DNA of 64,000 nucleotides from Arthrobacter saudimassiliensis (lineage in GTDB: Bacteria; Actinomycetota; Actinomycetes; Actinomycetales; Micrococcaceae): NCBI GenBank assembly GCA_900016675.1, contig LN483070.1:1240001-1304000 (forward strand), read 5' to 3'. Both the position numbers and the translations under genes were made by a program. The notes under the pieces were generated by a model. That model worked only from the letters and a program-made list of their open reading frames with translations. It was not told where the DNA came from and did not search any database. Of this stretch, positions 22,697 to 33,533 are shown in pieces. Within the stretch, counting starts at the first letter, position 1, and every line of letters begins with the position of its first letter.

Positions 22697-24121
22697 TCAG
22701 CAGCCGTAGTAGAGCTCGAACTCGTAGGGGTTCGGACGCAGCAGCAGCGGCTTGATCTCGTTCTCGCGCTTGTATTCGATCCAGGTGTCGATCAGGTCCT
22801 GGGTGAACACTCCGCCGGCCTGCAGGAACTCGTTGTCGGCCTCGAGGGCGTCCAGCGCCTCCTCGAGCGAGCCCGGGGCCTTCTTGATGTTCTTGGCCTC
22901 TTCAGCGGGCAGCTCGTAGAGGTCCTTGTCGATCGGGGCCTCCGGCTCGATGCGGTTGCGGATGCCGTCCAGGCCGGCCATCAGCTGGGCTGCGAAGGCC
23001 AGGTACGGGTTGGAGGAGGGGTCCGGTGCGCGGAACTCGATGCGCTTGGCCTTCGGGTTGGAACCGGTGATCGGAATCCGGATGCCGGCCGAACGGTTGC
23101 CCTGCGAGTAGACCATGTTCACCGGAGCCTCGAAGCCCTTGACCAGGCGGCGGTAGGAGTTGACCGTCGGGTTGGTGAAGGCCAGCACGGCGGAGGAGTG
23201 GGCCAGCAGGCCGCCGATGTACCAGCGGGCGATGTCGGAGAGCCCGGCGTAGCCCTTCTCGTCGTAGAACAGCGGCTCGCCGCCGTTCCACAGCGACTGG
23301 TGGCAGTGCATGCCGGAGCCGTTGTCGCCGAAGATCGGCTTCGGCATGAAGGTGGCGGACTTGCCCCAGGCGTTGGAGACGTTCTTGACGATGTACTTGA
23401 ACTTCAGCAGCGCATCCGCGGCGTGGGTCAGGGTGGTGAACTTGTAGTTGATCTCCGCCTGGCCGGCGCCGCCGACCTCGTGGTGGGACCGCTCGACCTC
23501 AAGGCCCGCCTTGTCCAGCTCGACGCAGATCGCGTCGCGGAGGTCGGCCTGCTTGTCAACGGGGGAGACAGGGAAGTAGCCGCCCTTGAAGGGGGTCTTG
23601 TTGCCCAGGTTTCCGCCCGCTTCCTCGCGGCCGGTGTTCCACGGAGCCTCGATGGAGTCGACCTTGTAGAAGCTGCCCTCCGGCTTGGACTCGTACTGGA
23701 CGTTGTCGAAGATGAAGAACTCGGCCTCGGGGGCGAAGAAGGCGGTATCGGCAATGCCGGTCGACGCCAGGTACGCCTCGGCACGCTCGGCCACGCCGCG
23801 CGGGTCACGGTGGTAGGGCTCGCCGGTGCGCGGGTTCACGATGGAGAAGTTCAGGGCCAGGGTCTTCTCGACGCGGAAGGGGTCGATGAAGGCGGTGGTC
23901 ACATCGGGAATCAGCTGCATGTCCGACTCGGCGATGCCCTGGAATCCGCGGATGGAGGACCCGTCGAAGAGCTGGCCGTTCACGAAGAAGTCCGCGTCAA
24001 CGGTCTTGGCAGGGACGTTGAAGTGCTGCTGCACGCCCGGCAGGTCGGTGAACCGGATGTCGACAAACTTCACATCTTCTTCGGCGATGAACTGGAGGAC
24101 CTCGTCCGCGTTCTTGAACAT
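22697..24121 (-). CDS. glnA: Glutamine synthetase, GlnA1-type (GSI-beta)
   Basis: A 474-residue dodecameric glutamine synthetase, the main ammonium-assimilating enzyme. Active-site blocks: [49 protein letters not shown] and [16 protein letters not shown]. The adenylylation loop [10 protein letters not shown] has the Tyr that GlnE modifies. The ATG at 24121 follows AAAAGGAG. Upstream, a GlnR box (24232-24269) and a TAGAGT -10 (24216-24221) give a leader of about 88 nt. Control is therefore both transcriptional, by GlnR, and post-translational, by the glnE product encoded 4.6 kb away. Confidence 0.97.
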   Translation of the reverse strand: MFKNADEVLQFIAEEDVKFVDIRFTDLPGVQQHFNVPAKTVDADFFVNGQLFDGSSIRGFQGIAESDMQLIPDVTTAFIDPFRVEKTLALNFSIVNPRTGEPYHRDPRGVAERAEAYLASTGIADTAFFAPEAEFFIFDNVQYESKPEGSFYKVDSIEAPWNTGREEAGGNLGNKTPFKGGYFPVSPVDKQADLRDAICVELDKAGLEVERSHHEVGGAGQAEINYKFTTLTHAADALLKFKYIVKNVSNAWGKSATFMPKPIFGDNGSGMHCHQSLWNGGEPLFYDEKGYAGLSDIARWYIGGLLAHSSAVLAFTNPTVNSYRRLVKGFEAPVNMVYSQGNRSAGIRIPITGSNPKAKRIEFRAPDPSSNPYLAFAAQLMAGLDGIRNRIEPEAPIDKDLYELPAEEAKNIKKAPGSLEEALDALEADNEFLQAGGVFTQDLIDTWIEYKRENEIKPLLLRPNPYEFELYYGC

Positions 24122-24231
24122 CGTTTCTGTGCTCCTTTTACCTGTATGGGTGGAGGTGCGCCCGTGGCGGGCCCTCCGGCGACCGGACGTGGCGGCCGCC
24201 CTGCGCTTGAACAGCACTCTATGGGCCGCCG

Positions 24232-24269
24232 ATTTCCCATCCATGACGCATTTGTTTCCGGGACGTTAC
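24232..24269 (-). promoter_or_regulatory. GlnR box upstream of glnA1
   Basis: Read on the minus strand the sequence is GTAAC-N6-GAAAC-N6-GTCAT-N6-GAAAT. This matches the actinobacterial GlnR consensus gTnAC-n6-GaAAC repeated twice, with all three 6-nt spacers exact. The first pair is perfect and each half of the second differs by one base. It overlaps and extends upstream of the -35 position relative to TAGAGT (24216-24221), where an activator would bind. Confidence 0.88.
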
Positions 24270-24368
24270 GGTGAACCGGGTTCTTTTTCCACCCTATCGC
24301 GGAACCGGCAGCAACCTGATAAAGAGTCGCCGGCCCGGCCCGGGCGGCCCCGCCGCGCCCATCGCGGG

Positions 24369-24374
24369 TAGGCT
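24369..24374 (+). promoter_or_regulatory. -10 hexamer TAGGCT, leaderless RDD gene
   Basis: TAGGCT ends 6 nt before the GTG at 24381, with no ribosome-binding site. Confidence 0.55.
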
Positions 24375-24380
24375 TAAACA

Positions 24381-24830
24381 GTGGTTGACAGAAGAGATAT
24401 CGGCTCCTGGCTGCAGGGCCCGCCGACAGATGAATCGCAATGGCCCGGCCGCCGGCTCGGCCTGCCGCCCTCCGGCCCCGGATCAATCGCCCGGGTAGGG
24501 CCCCGGGTGGGAGCGCTGGCCGTGGACTGGGCACTGGCCTCCCTGATCGCCTACGCCTTCTTCGGCGGAACCGAGATCTCCATCCTCGTGGTCTTCGCGG
24601 TGGAGCAGATCCTGCTGGTCGGCCTGCTGGGCTTCAGCGTCGGGCACCGGATCTTCGGCATGCAGGTGCAGAAACTCAGCGGCGGGCCGGCCGGCCCCCT
24701 GGCCGGCGTCGTCCGCGCGCTGCTGCTCTGCCTCGTGGTGCCGGCGCTGATCTTCGACGCCGACCAGCGCGGCCTGCATGACCGGGCGATGGGAACGGTG
24801 CTCGTGAAGGTCGACTTCCGGCGCCGCTGA
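24381..24830 (+). CDS. RDD family membrane protein
   Basis: 149 residues. A hydrophilic N-terminus with RRDIGSWLQGPP leads into an RDD-type domain with PRVGALAVDWALAS (first helix with the Asp) and three hydrophobic segments at about 48-68, 70-92 and 108-125. GHRIFGMQV and DADQRGLHDRAMGT are recognised RDD motifs. The function of the family is mostly unknown; some members act as ion antiporters. It faces away from glnA1 and is convergent with the DUF4191 gene. It starts with GTG at the predicted transcription start. Confidence 0.88.
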   Translation: MVDRRDIGSWLQGPPTDESQWPGRRLGLPPSGPGSIARVGPRVGALAVDWALASLIAYAFFGGTEISILVVFAVEQILLVGLLGFSVGHRIFGMQVQKLSGGPAGPLAGVVRALLLCLVVPALIFDADQRGLHDRAMGTVLVKVDFRRR

Positions 24831-24892
24831 CACCCCTCGGCGGCCCGGAGCAGGCCGTCCGCATCGCACGGACAGAGAGCACGGACCGAGAG

Positions 24893-24932
24893 ACAGGAAA
24901 GCCCCCCGGATTCATCCGGGGGGCTTTCCTGT
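24893..24932 (+). terminator. Bidirectional terminator, RDD gene / DUF4191 gene
   Basis: An 18-bp perfect stem (24893-24910 with 24915-24932) around a TTCA loop contains AAAG/CTTT at its base, so it ends in T-rich sequence in both directions between convergent genes. Confidence 0.88.
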
Positions 24933-24955
24933 CTGACGGGACCTTGGTCCGATGC

Positions 24956-25705
24956 TCAGCGGCCGCGCATGGCCCGGCGGTCGGGACGGGCCTTGTACGG
25001 GTCGACGCCCTTGGGGATCGGCAGCTTGCTGCCCAGGGCGGCCAGGCGCTTGTTGACGGCCTGGACCTCCTGCTTGGTCAGGGCCTTGTCCATCTTCTTC
25101 ATCTTCTTGGCCACCTGCTGCAGCGGCACCTGGTTCTCGCCGCGGCCGGTCTGGATGACATGGACCGGAACGTTGGGCACGATGCGGGACAGGCGGCGCC
25201 GTTCGCCGTCAACCAGGGTCCGCACGCGGGTTGCCGGCCCTTCGGTCACCAGGACGATGCCCGGGCGGCCGATGGCGCGGAAGACCGCGTCCTGGCTGCG
25301 CGGGTTGACCGCCACGGGCTGTTCCTCCACGATCCAGCCGCGGCGCAGCACGCTCAGCGAAGCGCCGGCGGCGCCCGGACGGCCTTCAAGCTGGCCGAAG
25401 GCGGCGCGTTCGGCGCGGCGGGAGAGCACCAGCAGGGCACCGAGCAGGCCCAGCGGGATCGCGATGATGAGCATCGTGATCCAGTTGTTGATCAGCAGGC
25501 CAATCAGCAGGCCCACGGCGACGACGGCAAGGAACACGCCCACCATGATCCAGACCAGGTTCGGGTCGTTCCGGCGCGTCATCCGGAAGATGTCGCCCAT
25601 CTGCTTGAACCGGCCCGGTTCCTTGTTCTTCTTCTCCTTGGGCTTGCGGGAGAAGACGCCGCGGCGGGGAGTCTTGGATGCGTCGGGGTCAGTGCTGTTG
25701 GCCAT
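24956..25705 (-). CDS. DUF4191 domain membrane protein
   Basis: 249 residues. A basic N-terminus (KPKEKKNKEPGRF) precedes KQMGDIFRMTRRNDP and two transmembrane helices (about 50-70 and 73-93). A cytoplasmic domain then contains GWIVEEQPVAVNPRSQD and GRPGIVLVTEGPATRVRTLV, and a basic C-terminal tail. The function is unknown; the gene is almost always next to lipA in actinobacteria, which hints at a link with lipoate or respiratory metabolism. TAGAAT lies 9 nt before the ATG, suggesting a very short leader. It is 140 bp downstream of lipA. Confidence 0.85.
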   Translation of the reverse strand: MANSTDPDASKTPRRGVFSRKPKEKKNKEPGRFKQMGDIFRMTRRNDPNLVWIMVGVFLAVVAVGLLIGLLINNWITMLIIAIPLGLLGALLVLSRRAERAAFGQLEGRPGAAGASLSVLRRGWIVEEQPVAVNPRSQDAVFRAIGRPGIVLVTEGPATRVRTLVDGERRRLSRIVPNVPVHVIQTGRGENQVPLQQVAKKMKKMDKALTKQEVQAVNKRLAALGSKLPIPKGVDPYKARPDRRAMRGR

Positions 25706-25845
25706 AATGCGTCAATTCTACGTGATGGTGCCCGGGCCCGACGGCAGCGTAAGGCCGGCGCAGGGCCCGACGGCGGGGGCGGGCGAAACGGTCAGGAGGG
25801 GAGGACCGGAGACGGCGGGCCGTCCCGGCGTGGAGCCGGGCGGAC

Positions 25846-26850
25846 TCAGCGGCGGGCCAGGACCGAGGAGGCCTCCTGCAGGGTGGTGCCGGCGTCCTCG
25901 ATGTGGGCCAGATGCGCGGGCAGCTCCAGGCCCTTGCGGCGCATCGCGGTGGCCCAGAGACGGCCGGCGCGGTAGGACGAACGCACCAGGGGCCCGCTCA
26001 TGACGCCGAGGAAGCCCATGTCCAGGGCCTCGTCGCGAAGGTCGACGAACTCCTCGGGCTTCACCCAGCGGTCCACCGGCAGGTGCCGTTCGCTCGGCCG
26101 CAGGTACTGGGTGATGGTGAGCAGGTCGCAGCCGGCCTCGTGCAGGTCGCGCATCGCTTCGGAAAGCTCTTCGCGGGTCTCGCCCATGCCCAGGATCAGG
26201 TTGGACTTGGTGACCATGCCCAGCTTCTGTCCCTGGGTGATGACGTCCAGGGAACGTTCGTAGCGGAACGCGGGCCGGATGCGCTTGAACAGCCGCGGCA
26301 CCGTTTCGACGTTGTGGGCGAAGACCTCCGGGGCGGCGGCGCAGATGGCCTCAATGTGCTCGGGACGTCCGGAGAAGTCCGGAATCAGGATCTCGACGCC
26401 GGTGCCGGGGTTCAGTTCGTGGATCTTGCGGATGGTCTCGGCGTAGAGCCAGACGCCTTCATCGGCCAGGTCGTCGCGGGCGACGCCGGTGACCGTCGCG
26501 TAGCGCAGGTTCATGGACTGCACGGAGCGGGCCACCTTCAGCGGCTCCAGCAGGTCGACGGGGGAGGGCTTGCCGGTGTCGATCTGGCAGAAGTCGCAGC
26601 GGCGCGTGCATTCGGACCCGCCGATGAGGAACGTGGCCTCCCGGTCCTCCCAGCATTCGAAGATGTTGGGGCAGCCTGCCTCCTCGCAGACCGTGTGCAG
26701 GCCTTCCTGCTTCACCTGCTGCTTGAGTTCGACGTACTCCGGGCCCAGGTGCACCTTGGCCTTGATCCACTCCGGCTTGCGTTCCACCGGCACGGCGGAG
26801 TTGCGCTGTTCAATCCGCAGCATGCGGCGGCCCTCGGGGGCGATGGTCAT
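25846..26850 (-). CDS. lipA: Lipoyl synthase
   Basis: A 334-residue radical-SAM enzyme that inserts two sulfurs into protein-bound octanoate. Both iron-sulfur sites are visible: the auxiliary cluster [12 protein letters not shown] (CX4CX5C) and the radical-SAM CTRRCDFC (CX3CX2C). The C-terminal SSYRAG motif that supplies the Ser ligand is present. The ATG overlaps the lipB stop by 4 bp (ATGA), so lipB-lipA is a coupled pair. Its product activates the lipoyl domains of the E2 protein encoded at 34088-35845. Confidence 0.97.
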   Translation of the reverse strand: MTIAPEGRRMLRIEQRNSAVPVERKPEWIKAKVHLGPEYVELKQQVKQEGLHTVCEEAGCPNIFECWEDREATFLIGGSECTRRCDFCQIDTGKPSPVDLLEPLKVARSVQSMNLRYATVTGVARDDLADEGVWLYAETIRKIHELNPGTGVEILIPDFSGRPEHIEAICAAAPEVFAHNVETVPRLFKRIRPAFRYERSLDVITQGQKLGMVTKSNLILGMGETREELSEAMRDLHEAGCDLLTITQYLRPSERHLPVDRWVKPEEFVDLRDEALDMGFLGVMSGPLVRSSYRAGRLWATAMRRKGLELPAHLAHIEDAGTTLQEASSVLARR

Positions 26851-27524
26851 GGCGTGGCTCCTTCCAGCGGCGCGGCGGCGCCGGTGAGCCGCGCGCTGCG
26901 CAGGCTCAGTTCGTGTTCGACCCGGGGGAGGACGTCCGCCGGGGTGACGGTGCGGCCGAGCTCGGCCGACAGGGAGGTGGTGCCGGCATCGGTGATGCCG
27001 CAGGCGATGATCTGGGCGTACGGTGCCAGGTCGTTGCTGCAGTTCAGCGAGAACCCGTGCATGGTCACCCCGTGGTCGATCCGGATGCCGATGGCGGCGA
27101 TCTTGCGGTCCGCCGCGCCGTCGGCTCCCCGGATCCACACGCCGGAGCGCCCGGCTATCCGTTCACCGGCCACGCCGTAGCCGGCCAGCACCGCGATGAG
27201 GGCGTCTTCCAGCGTATCGACGTAGTCGGCGACCCTGGCCGGGTCCGCCAGCCGCACGATCGGGTAGCCGACGAGCTGGCCGGGACCGTGCCAGGTGAGC
27301 TTGCCACCCCGGTCGACGTTGACCACCGGTGTGCCGTCAAAGGGGCGCTCATGCGGCTCGGTCCGCCTGCCTGCCGTGTAGACGGCGGCGTGCTCCAAAA
27401 GCAGCACAGTGTCGGGGGCGTCGCCGGCCAGCACGGCGGCATGCAGCCGCCGCTGGTGTTCCCAGCCCTCCAGGTAATCCACGAAGTTCGGATCCAGCCC
27501 GATGTGCGAGAACTCCAATGCCAT
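26847..27524 (-). CDS. lipB: Octanoyl-[acyl-carrier-protein]:protein N-octanoyltransferase
   Basis: A 225-residue transferase that moves octanoate from acyl carrier protein to lipoyl domains, the step before LipA. Family blocks are present: [17 protein letters not shown], the catalytic Lys in [11 protein letters not shown], and the Cys in SLNCSNDL (the Cys/Lys dyad). The start at 27524 agrees with TAGGCT 7 nt upstream. It is divergent from the kinase gene at 27639. Confidence 0.96.
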   Translation of the reverse strand: MALEFSHIGLDPNFVDYLEGWEHQRRLHAAVLAGDAPDTVLLLEHAAVYTAGRRTEPHERPFDGTPVVNVDRGGKLTWHGPGQLVGYPIVRLADPARVADYVDTLEDALIAVLAGYGVAGERIAGRSGVWIRGADGAADRKIAAIGIRIDHGVTMHGFSLNCSNDLAPYAQIIACGITDAGTTSLSAELGRTVTPADVLPRVEHELSLRSARLTGAAAPLEGATP

Positions 27525-27531
27525 GCGCAAC

Positions 27532-27537
27532 AGCCTA
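27532..27537 (-). promoter_or_regulatory. -10 hexamer TAGGCT, leaderless lipBA
   Basis: On the minus strand TAGGCT ends 7 nt before the lipB ATG, and no ribosome-binding site is visible. Confidence 0.55.
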
Positions 27538-27638
27538 GACCCCTTTGCGGCATGGATCACCCTTCTTACGCTGTGCCGCGCCCGGCCTACTTGTGGACAG
27601 GCCCGGCAACGCGGAAAACGATGCGCTAAACATGGCGC

Positions 27639-29420
27639 ATGGACTCTCCCGGACACCGTTCCCACGCTGCTTCGGCCGGGGCAGGTCGGCCGCCGGCGGA
27701 GGCTTCCGCCGACGCCGCCGATACCCCGGCGCCGCCCGATCCCGGCCCGGGGCTGCGGGTCCGCCGGTACCTGGGGGCGGGGTCGGCCGGCCGGGTCTGG
27801 CTCGTGGAGGGCCCCGGCGGACCGGCCGCCCTCAAGGTGGGGCTCCGGACGGCGGAGGAAGCGGCGACGTTCGAAATCCGCCGCGAGGCCAACGTCCTGT
27901 CCCGGTACCGGCACGAAAACCTGCTGCGCATCGAGGGCATCCTCGACACCGACCAGGGCCCGGCCCTGCTGCTTGAATACGCTGCGGGCGGCAGCGCGGC
28001 AGCCATGGTGGCCGCGCGCGGGTCCCTGCCGGTGGGTGAGGCCGTGACGGTGCTGGTGGGCATCGCCCAGGCGCTTGCCTGCCTCCACGGGCAGGGGGCG
28101 GCGCACGGCGACGTCTCGCCGTCGAACGTGCTTTTCGACGCCGAGGGCCGCCCGCTGCTGGCTGACCTGGGGTCCGTGCGCCTGCTCGGAGCCGGACACG
28201 CCCCGGCGGGCACCCCGGGGTTCGAGGATCCGGCGGCGCAGGACGGACCCGTGCTGAACCTCTCCTCCGACGTTTTCGCCCTCTGCGCGGTGGGCTGGTA
28301 CCTGCTCACGGGTGCGCCGCCCCCGTCGGAGCGGCGCAGGGCCCCGCTGCCCGTGCTGCGGCCCGACGTGCCGGTCCAGCTGGCCACCGCCCTTGAAGTG
28401 GGCCTGGCCGAGGATCCGCGGCAGCGGCCCGGCGCCGATGAACTGGCCCGCCTGATCTACGCCGCGGCGCCGCCGGCGCCGCTGGACCTGGTTCCCGGAG
28501 CCCACGCGAGCGAACTGCCGATCCTGCGGACCCGGCACCGGCGCCCCTCGCCGGAACCGCGACGGCGGGGCCTGCGCCGGCTGCGGGAGCGGCTGGCCGG
28601 GTACGGCGGCGTCCCGCACCCGTGGCGGAGGGGCCGGCGATGGGGGCGGCGATGGGGGCGGCGACCGTCCGCGGCGCGGCCGGGCGGCCGTGTGCTGCTG
28701 GCAGCGGCAACGGGCGTGGCCGCTGCCACGGCGCTCCTGGCCGTCGTCGCGGTGGCTGCCCCCGGTCTGCTGGGCGGTCCCGGCCACTCCAGTGCCCCGG
28801 ATGCCGCGCAACCCCGTCCGGCGGCAGCGACGGGAGCCGCCGGGCCGGGGCCGGGGGCGCCGCCGGCCGGGGAAGCGCCCGAGGCCGGGCCGCGCGACGT
28901 CGGCCCGGATGCCCGGGGCTCCACAGCCGCCGAAGTCGGCATGCAGGGGGAGGGCGCCGCTGCAGGCCGCGCACCGGAGGAGCTTCCCCTGGAGGGTGCC
29001 GGCCCGCCGACGGGCGGTTCCTCCGGGATGCCGGACGATCCCGGCGGCGCGGTGGCCGAGCTGGCACGGCTCCGGATGGAGGCGCTGGCCCTTGCGGATG
29101 CCGCCGCGCTTGGCCGGGTCAATGAGCCGGACTCGCCCGCGATGAAAGCCGACGCCGCGCAGGTGGACCGGCTGCTGGCCGCAGGCCGCCGCCTCGTTCC
29201 CGCCGGCGAGCCGGAGGTCCTGGCCACCGAGGTGCTCCAGTACGACGCCGGTTCGGCGCTGGTCCGCCTGGAACTGTCCCTCCCGGGCTGGGTGGAGCGG
29301 GACATGGCCGGAGCCGCGGTACGGGCCGTGGAGGGCCCGGTCACGCAGCGGATCGTGCTGCAGCTGGTGCGGGGGGAGAGCGGCTGGCTGATCCGGGAGG
29401 TGCTTCCGGACGCGCCCTGA
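27639..29420 (+). CDS. Membrane-anchored serine/threonine protein kinase
   Basis: 593 residues. After a 40-residue Ala/Pro-rich start, the kinase domain (about 40-285) has the glycine loop [12 protein letters not shown], the lysine in [13 protein letters not shown] as the catalytic loop (HGD instead of HRD, Asp and Asn kept), ADLGS in place of DFG, and GTPGFEDPA in place of GTPxYxAPE. All catalytic residues remain, so activity is plausible. A basic stretch with WGRRWGRR precedes one transmembrane helix at about 345-370. The extracellular part (370-593) is low-complexity up to about 460, then a folded region without PASTA repeats. The tricorn protease gene follows 37 bp downstream. Confidence 0.8.
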   Translation: MDSPGHRSHAASAGAGRPPAEASADAADTPAPPDPGPGLRVRRYLGAGSAGRVWLVEGPGGPAALKVGLRTAEEAATFEIRREANVLSRYRHENLLRIEGILDTDQGPALLLEYAAGGSAAAMVAARGSLPVGEAVTVLVGIAQALACLHGQGAAHGDVSPSNVLFDAEGRPLLADLGSVRLLGAGHAPAGTPGFEDPAAQDGPVLNLSSDVFALCAVGWYLLTGAPPPSERRRAPLPVLRPDVPVQLATALEVGLAEDPRQRPGADELARLIYAAAPPAPLDLVPGAHASELPILRTRHRRPSPEPRRRGLRRLRERLAGYGGVPHPWRRGRRWGRRWGRRPSAARPGGRVLLAAATGVAAATALLAVVAVAAPGLLGGPGHSSAPDAAQPRPAAATGAAGPGPGAPPAGEAPEAGPRDVGPDARGSTAAEVGMQGEGAAAGRAPEELPLEGAGPPTGGSSGMPDDPGGAVAELARLRMEALALADAAALGRVNEPDSPAMKADAAQVDRLLAAGRRLVPAGEPEVLATEVLQYDAGSALVRLELSLPGWVERDMAGAAVRAVEGPVTQRIVLQLVRGESGWLIREVLPDAP

Positions 29421-29444
29421 CCGGGACGCGGGGGCACCGGCCGA

Positions 29445-29450
29445 TAGGAT
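29445..29450 (+). promoter_or_regulatory. -10 hexamer TAGGAT, leaderless tricorn gene
   Basis: TAGGAT ends 7 nt before the ATG at 29458 and no ribosome-binding site is visible. Confidence 0.55.
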
Positions 29451-29457
29451 CGGTTCC

Positions 29458-32400
29458 ATGAGCCCACTTCCCTATCTGCGATACCCGCACCTGCACGACG
29501 GCCTGGTGACCTTCGTGGCCGAGAACGACGTCTGGCTCGCACCGGTGGACGGCGGACGCGCCTGGCGCCTCTCGGCCCTGCAGCTTCCGGCCGCGAACCC
29601 GCGCTTCTCGCCGGACGGCAGCACGATCGCGTGGACGGTCGTCCAGGGCAGCGCCCCGGAGGTGGTCTCAGCCGACGTTGAAGGAGGGCAGTTCCGCCAG
29701 CTCACGTTCTGGGGCACCCAGAACACCCGGGTCAGGGGCTTCACCCCGGACGGCCACGTCCTGGCCACCAGCCCGGCCGGCCACGAGGACCGCCGGCTGC
29801 CGCGGGCCTACGAGGTCCCGCTGGACGGCGCCGCGCCGCGCCTGCTGCCCTTCGGGCCCGCGGACACCGTGGTGCACGGCCCGGCGGTGGGCGATGAGCG
29901 TCCCGTCCTCGTGGGCACCGTCATCACCCGCGAGCAGGCCTGGTGGAAGCGCTACCGCGGCGGAACCGCCGGGCGGTTCTGGATTGACCGCGACGGCAGC
30001 GGCGAGTTCGTCCGGCTGGTGCCCGAACTCGACGGCAACCTCTCCGACCCGATGTGGATCGACGGCAGGATCGCCTTCCTGTCCGACCACGAGGGCTACG
30101 GCAACCTCTATTCCGTGACGCCGCAGGGCGGGGACCTGCGGCGGCACACCGACTTCGACGGCTTCTACGCACGCCACGCGGCGACCGACGGCCACCGCAT
30201 CGTCTTCGAGTCCGCAGGCCGCATCTGGCTGCTTGACTCGCTCGATGACGAGGCCCGCGTACTCGATATCCGCCTCGGCTCCGCAGCCACCGGGCGCCGG
30301 CCCAGGCCGCTGGACGTGGCCGCGCACCTCGCCGGCGTGGTACCGGCAGCGGATGGAACGGCCAGCGTGGTGGAAAGCCACGGCACGCTCCACTGGCTGA
30401 CCCACCGCGACGGTCCGTCCCGCACCATCGAGGCGACCCCGGGGGTACGGGCCCGGCTGGGCCGGCCCCTCGGCGCAGACCGCACCGTGTTCGTCTCCGA
30501 CCACGACGGCGTCGAAACCCTGTCCATAGCGCCCCTGTTCGACGCCGCGCCCGCACGGCCGGCCACTGCGGCCGACACCGCCGTCCAGGCGCCGTCCGCA
30601 CCGGTGGAGGAACCCGGGGAGGATGAGGCGCTGCCGCTGCCCAAGCCGGTTGCCGCTTCCTCCGGGCTGTCGCGCAGCCTGCCGGCCGCGGAAGCCGCAG
30701 CCGGGCCCGGTTCGGCGGCGGACGCCGGCCAGGCCGGCTCCGATGACGCCCCGGCAGGGCAGGCGGCGGAAGCCGACGGGGCCACCGGCTCCGAGGCACA
30801 GCAGCCGCAGGGCACGCGCCGGTTCCCGCTGCCGGCGCCCACCCGGATCGCCGCGCTGGCGGTAGCCCCGGATGCCTCCCGGGTGGCTGCCGGCACCGAG
30901 CAGGGCCAGGTGCTGCTGCTCGACGTCGCCGACGGAGCCATCACCGAACTGGCCGCAACCTCCGGGGGAGCGGTCACCGACCTGGCGTTCTCGCCGGACG
31001 CCCGGTGGCTGGCGTGGGCCGAGCCGGTGGCGGGCACCGAGCGGACCCGGATCCGGCTGCAGCCGGTGGACGGCTCCGGCGACGCCGTCGACGTGACGGA
31101 CGGCCGGTTCGCAGACCATTCCCCGTCGTTCACCCGCGACGGGAAGTTCCTGGCCTTCCTCTCGGAGCGCAGCTTCGATCCCGTGTACGACACGCACCGG
31201 TTCGACCTGAGCTTCCCCTCCTCCACCAAGCCCTACCTGGTGGCCTTGGCAGCGGACACGCCGTCGCCGTTTGGTCCCTCCGTCCACCCGGCACCGCCGG
31301 CGGTGCAGGAACCGGGTGCCGCCTCCGACGACCCCGCCGACGCCGGGGACGGGAAGCCGGAGCCGGTGCGGGTGGATCCCGGCAACATCGCCGACCGCAT
31401 CATCCCCGTGCCCGTTGCCCAGGGACACTACGACAGCCTCACCGCAGTGGACGGCGGACTGCTGTGGCTGGCGCGCGAGAGCAGCGGCACCACCGGTGAA
31501 GGGCGGGCGCGCCCGCAGGACCAGGACCCCGCGGCCCGGCTCGAACGCTTCGACCTGGCCCGCCGCGAAACCACCGTCCTGGTGCCGGCCGCGGACTCCT
31601 ACGAAGTGAGCGCGGACGGAAAGACCGTCGTGCTCGTCCACGAGCGCCGGGTCCGCGCCGTACCGGCCGCCGCCCCGGTCGACGGGGATTCACCGGAGAA
31701 CGTCAACGTCGACCTGGGCCGCATCCGGGTCCTGCTGGACCCGGCCGCCGTCTGGGCGCAGGAGTTCGACGAGGCCTGGCGCCTGCAGCGGGACTTCTTC
31801 TGGGCCGACGACATGGCCGGCATCGACTGGGACGGCGTCCGCGACCGCTACCGCCCGCTGCTCAAGCGGATCGGTTCTCACGACGACCTCGTCGACGTGC
31901 TCTGGGAGATGCACGGAGAACTCGGTACCTCGCACGCCTACGTCACTCCCCGCCCGGCCGGGGAGCGGGGCTACACCGGCCAGGGCTTCCTCGGGGCCGA
32001 CCTGCGCCGCACCGGGCGCGGCTGGGAGGTGCGGCGGGTCCTGGCCTCCGAGGGCTCCGACCCCCAGGCCGTGTCGCCGCTGAGCGCCCCGGGGGCGGAC
32101 GTCCACCCGGGCGACGTCATCGAGGCCGTCGACGGCGTGGCCGTCCCCGCGGCCCAGGGCCCTGCCGCCCTGCTGGTCAACGCCGCGGGGCGCACCGTGG
32201 AGCTGACCGTCCGGCGCCCGGAGGACGGGAGCGTCCGCCGGATCGCGGTGGTGCCGATCGGCAGCGAGGAGCGGCTGCGGTACCAGAACTGGGTCCACGG
32301 CAACCGGCGCGTGGTCCGCGAGGCCTCCGACGGCAGCTTCGGCTACCTGCACATCCCGGACATGACCGCCAACGGGTGGGCCCAGCTGCACCGCGACCTC

Positions 32401-32979
32401 GACGCGGAGACCGCCAAGGATGCCCTCGTCATCGACGTGCGCCGCAACCGCGGCGGACACACCTCCCAGCTGGTGGCGGAGCTGATCGGCCGCAAGGTCA
32501 ACGCGTGGACCTTCCCGCGCGGGCAGGAACCGACATCCTACCCCTCGCACGCCCCGCGCGGGCCCGTCGTCGTCCTGGTCGACGAGTTCGCCGGCTCCGA
32601 CGGCGACATCATCACCCAGATCGTGAAGCTGCGCGGCATCGGCCCGGTCATCGGCACCCGCACCTGGGGCGGCGTCGTCGGCATCGACAACCGCTTCGCA
32701 CTGGCGGACGGCACGGTGGTGAACCAGCCCCGCTATGCCTACTGGTTCAGCGGCGGAGCCGGCTTCGGCGTGGAGAACCGTGGCGTGGAACCGGATATCG
32801 AAGTGGCGTTCCCGCCGCATGCCTGGGCGGCGGGGGAGGATCCCCAGCTGGAGCAGGGGGTGGCCATCCTCAAGGAAATGCTCTCGGAACTGCCGACCGA
32901 CCGTCCGCCGGCACGTTCGGGGTATCCGTCGCTGCGGCCGCCGGCACTTGGGCCGCGGCCGCAGGACGGCGGCGCCTAG
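29458..32979 (+). CDS. Tricorn protease homologue (S41 family)
   Basis: 1173 residues. Two N-terminal beta-propeller regions ([46 protein letters not shown]-like) are followed by a C1 helical region, a PDZ domain (about 845-930; [20 protein letters not shown]) and the catalytic C-terminal domain. The expected catalytic residues are His826 in TSHAYV and Ser1047 in AGSDGD. Tricorn degrades peptides released by the proteasome. Two low-complexity Ala/Pro/Glu inserts, about residues 360-460 and 605-640, interrupt the propellers. It ends in a 4-bp overlap with the convergent OsmC gene. Confidence 0.93.
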   Translation: MSPLPYLRYPHLHDGLVTFVAENDVWLAPVDGGRAWRLSALQLPAANPRFSPDGSTIAWTVVQGSAPEVVSADVEGGQFRQLTFWGTQNTRVRGFTPDGHVLATSPAGHEDRRLPRAYEVPLDGAAPRLLPFGPADTVVHGPAVGDERPVLVGTVITREQAWWKRYRGGTAGRFWIDRDGSGEFVRLVPELDGNLSDPMWIDGRIAFLSDHEGYGNLYSVTPQGGDLRRHTDFDGFYARHAATDGHRIVFESAGRIWLLDSLDDEARVLDIRLGSAATGRRPRPLDVAAHLAGVVPAADGTASVVESHGTLHWLTHRDGPSRTIEATPGVRARLGRPLGADRTVFVSDHDGVETLSIAPLFDAAPARPATAADTAVQAPSAPVEEPGEDEALPLPKPVAASSGLSRSLPAAEAAAGPGSAADAGQAGSDDAPAGQAAEADGATGSEAQQPQGTRRFPLPAPTRIAALAVAPDASRVAAGTEQGQVLLLDVADGAITELAATSGGAVTDLAFSPDARWLAWAEPVAGTERTRIRLQPVDGSGDAVDVTDGRFADHSPSFTRDGKFLAFLSERSFDPVYDTHRFDLSFPSSTKPYLVALAADTPSPFGPSVHPAPPAVQEPGAASDDPADAGDGKPEPVRVDPGNIADRIIPVPVAQGHYDSLTAVDGGLLWLARESSGTTGEGRARPQDQDPAARLERFDLARRETTVLVPAADSYEVSADGKTVVLVHERRVRAVPAAAPVDGDSPENVNVDLGRIRVLLDPAAVWAQEFDEAWRLQRDFFWADDMAGIDWDGVRDRYRPLLKRIGSHDDLVDVLWEMHGELGTSHAYVTPRPAGERGYTGQGFLGADLRRTGRGWEVRRVLASEGSDPQAVSPLSAPGADVHPGDVIEAVDGVAVPAAQGPAALLVNAAGRTVELTVRRPEDGSVRRIAVVPIGSEERLRYQNWVHGNRRVVREASDGSFGYLHIPDMTANGWAQLHRDLDAETAKDALVIDVRRNRGGHTSQLVAELIGRKVNAWTFPRGQEPTSYPSHAPRGPVVVLVDEFAGSDGDIITQIVKLRGIGPVIGTRTWGGVVGIDNRFALADGTVVNQPRYAYWFSGGAGFGVENRGVEPDIEVAFPPHAWAAGEDPQLEQGVAILKEMLSELPTDRPPARSGYPSLRPPALGPRPQDGGA

Positions 32980-33404
32980 GACTCGAGGCTGGCGTCGAGC
33001 GTGATCTCGACGCCGGCCAGGGCCTGGGAGACGGGGCAGCCGGCCTTGGCGTTCTCGGCCAGGTCGAGGAACTGCTCCGCGCTGATGCCCGGGACCACGG
33101 CCGAGACGGTCAGGTGGCTGCCGGTGATGCCCGTGCCCGGCACGAAGCTGACCTTGGCGTCGGTGGTGATCCGCTCGGCCGTCTTGCCGGCTTCGGCCAG
33201 TGCGTTGCTGAACGCCATCGAGAAGCAGGCCGAGTGGGCGGCGGCGATCAGCTCCTCCGGGCTGGTCTTCCCGCCGGACTCCTCGGCGCGCGCCTTCCAG
33301 GTGACGTCGTAGGTGCCCAGGCCGGAGCTGTCCAGGGTGACGTCGCCCTTGCCGTTGAACAGGTCGCCGTTCCAGACGGTGTGGGCTGATCGGACTGTAG
33401 CCAT
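32976..33404 (-). CDS. OsmC family peroxidase-like protein
   Basis: 142 residues. OsmC-family proteins reduce organic hydroperoxides through a Cys pair; here C60 in AHSACFSMAFS and C123 in KAGCPVSQ are both present, with GGKTSPEELI ahead of the first. Subfamily (OsmC rather than Ohr) is inferred from TSPEELIAAAHSACF. The ATG follows AAAGGAGCATC. Its TAG and the tricorn TAG are made from the same CTAG palindrome at 32976-32979. Confidence 0.92.
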   Translation of the reverse strand: MATVRSAHTVWNGDLFNGKGDVTLDSSGLGTYDVTWKARAEESGGKTSPEELIAAAHSACFSMAFSNALAEAGKTAERITTDAKVSFVPGTGITGSHLTVSAVVPGISAEQFLDLAENAKAGCPVSQALAGVEITLDASLES

Positions 33405-33533
33405 GATGCTCCTTTATCGGGGGACGTGGTGCCGGCACCGCGACCGGCGTCACATTTCATCCTAGGGGCGCCGCCGGCGGGGCATCCAGCCCGACCGCCC
33501 GGAAGCGGCGGCCGCGGCGCATGCCGTTTACGG

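Noticed and set aside
28625-28670. GATGGGGGCGGC short repeats in the kinase gene as a regulatory or CRISPR-like repeat
   Set aside because: Only two 12-bp copies inside coding sequence, giving WGRRWGRR; a basic juxtamembrane segment explains them.
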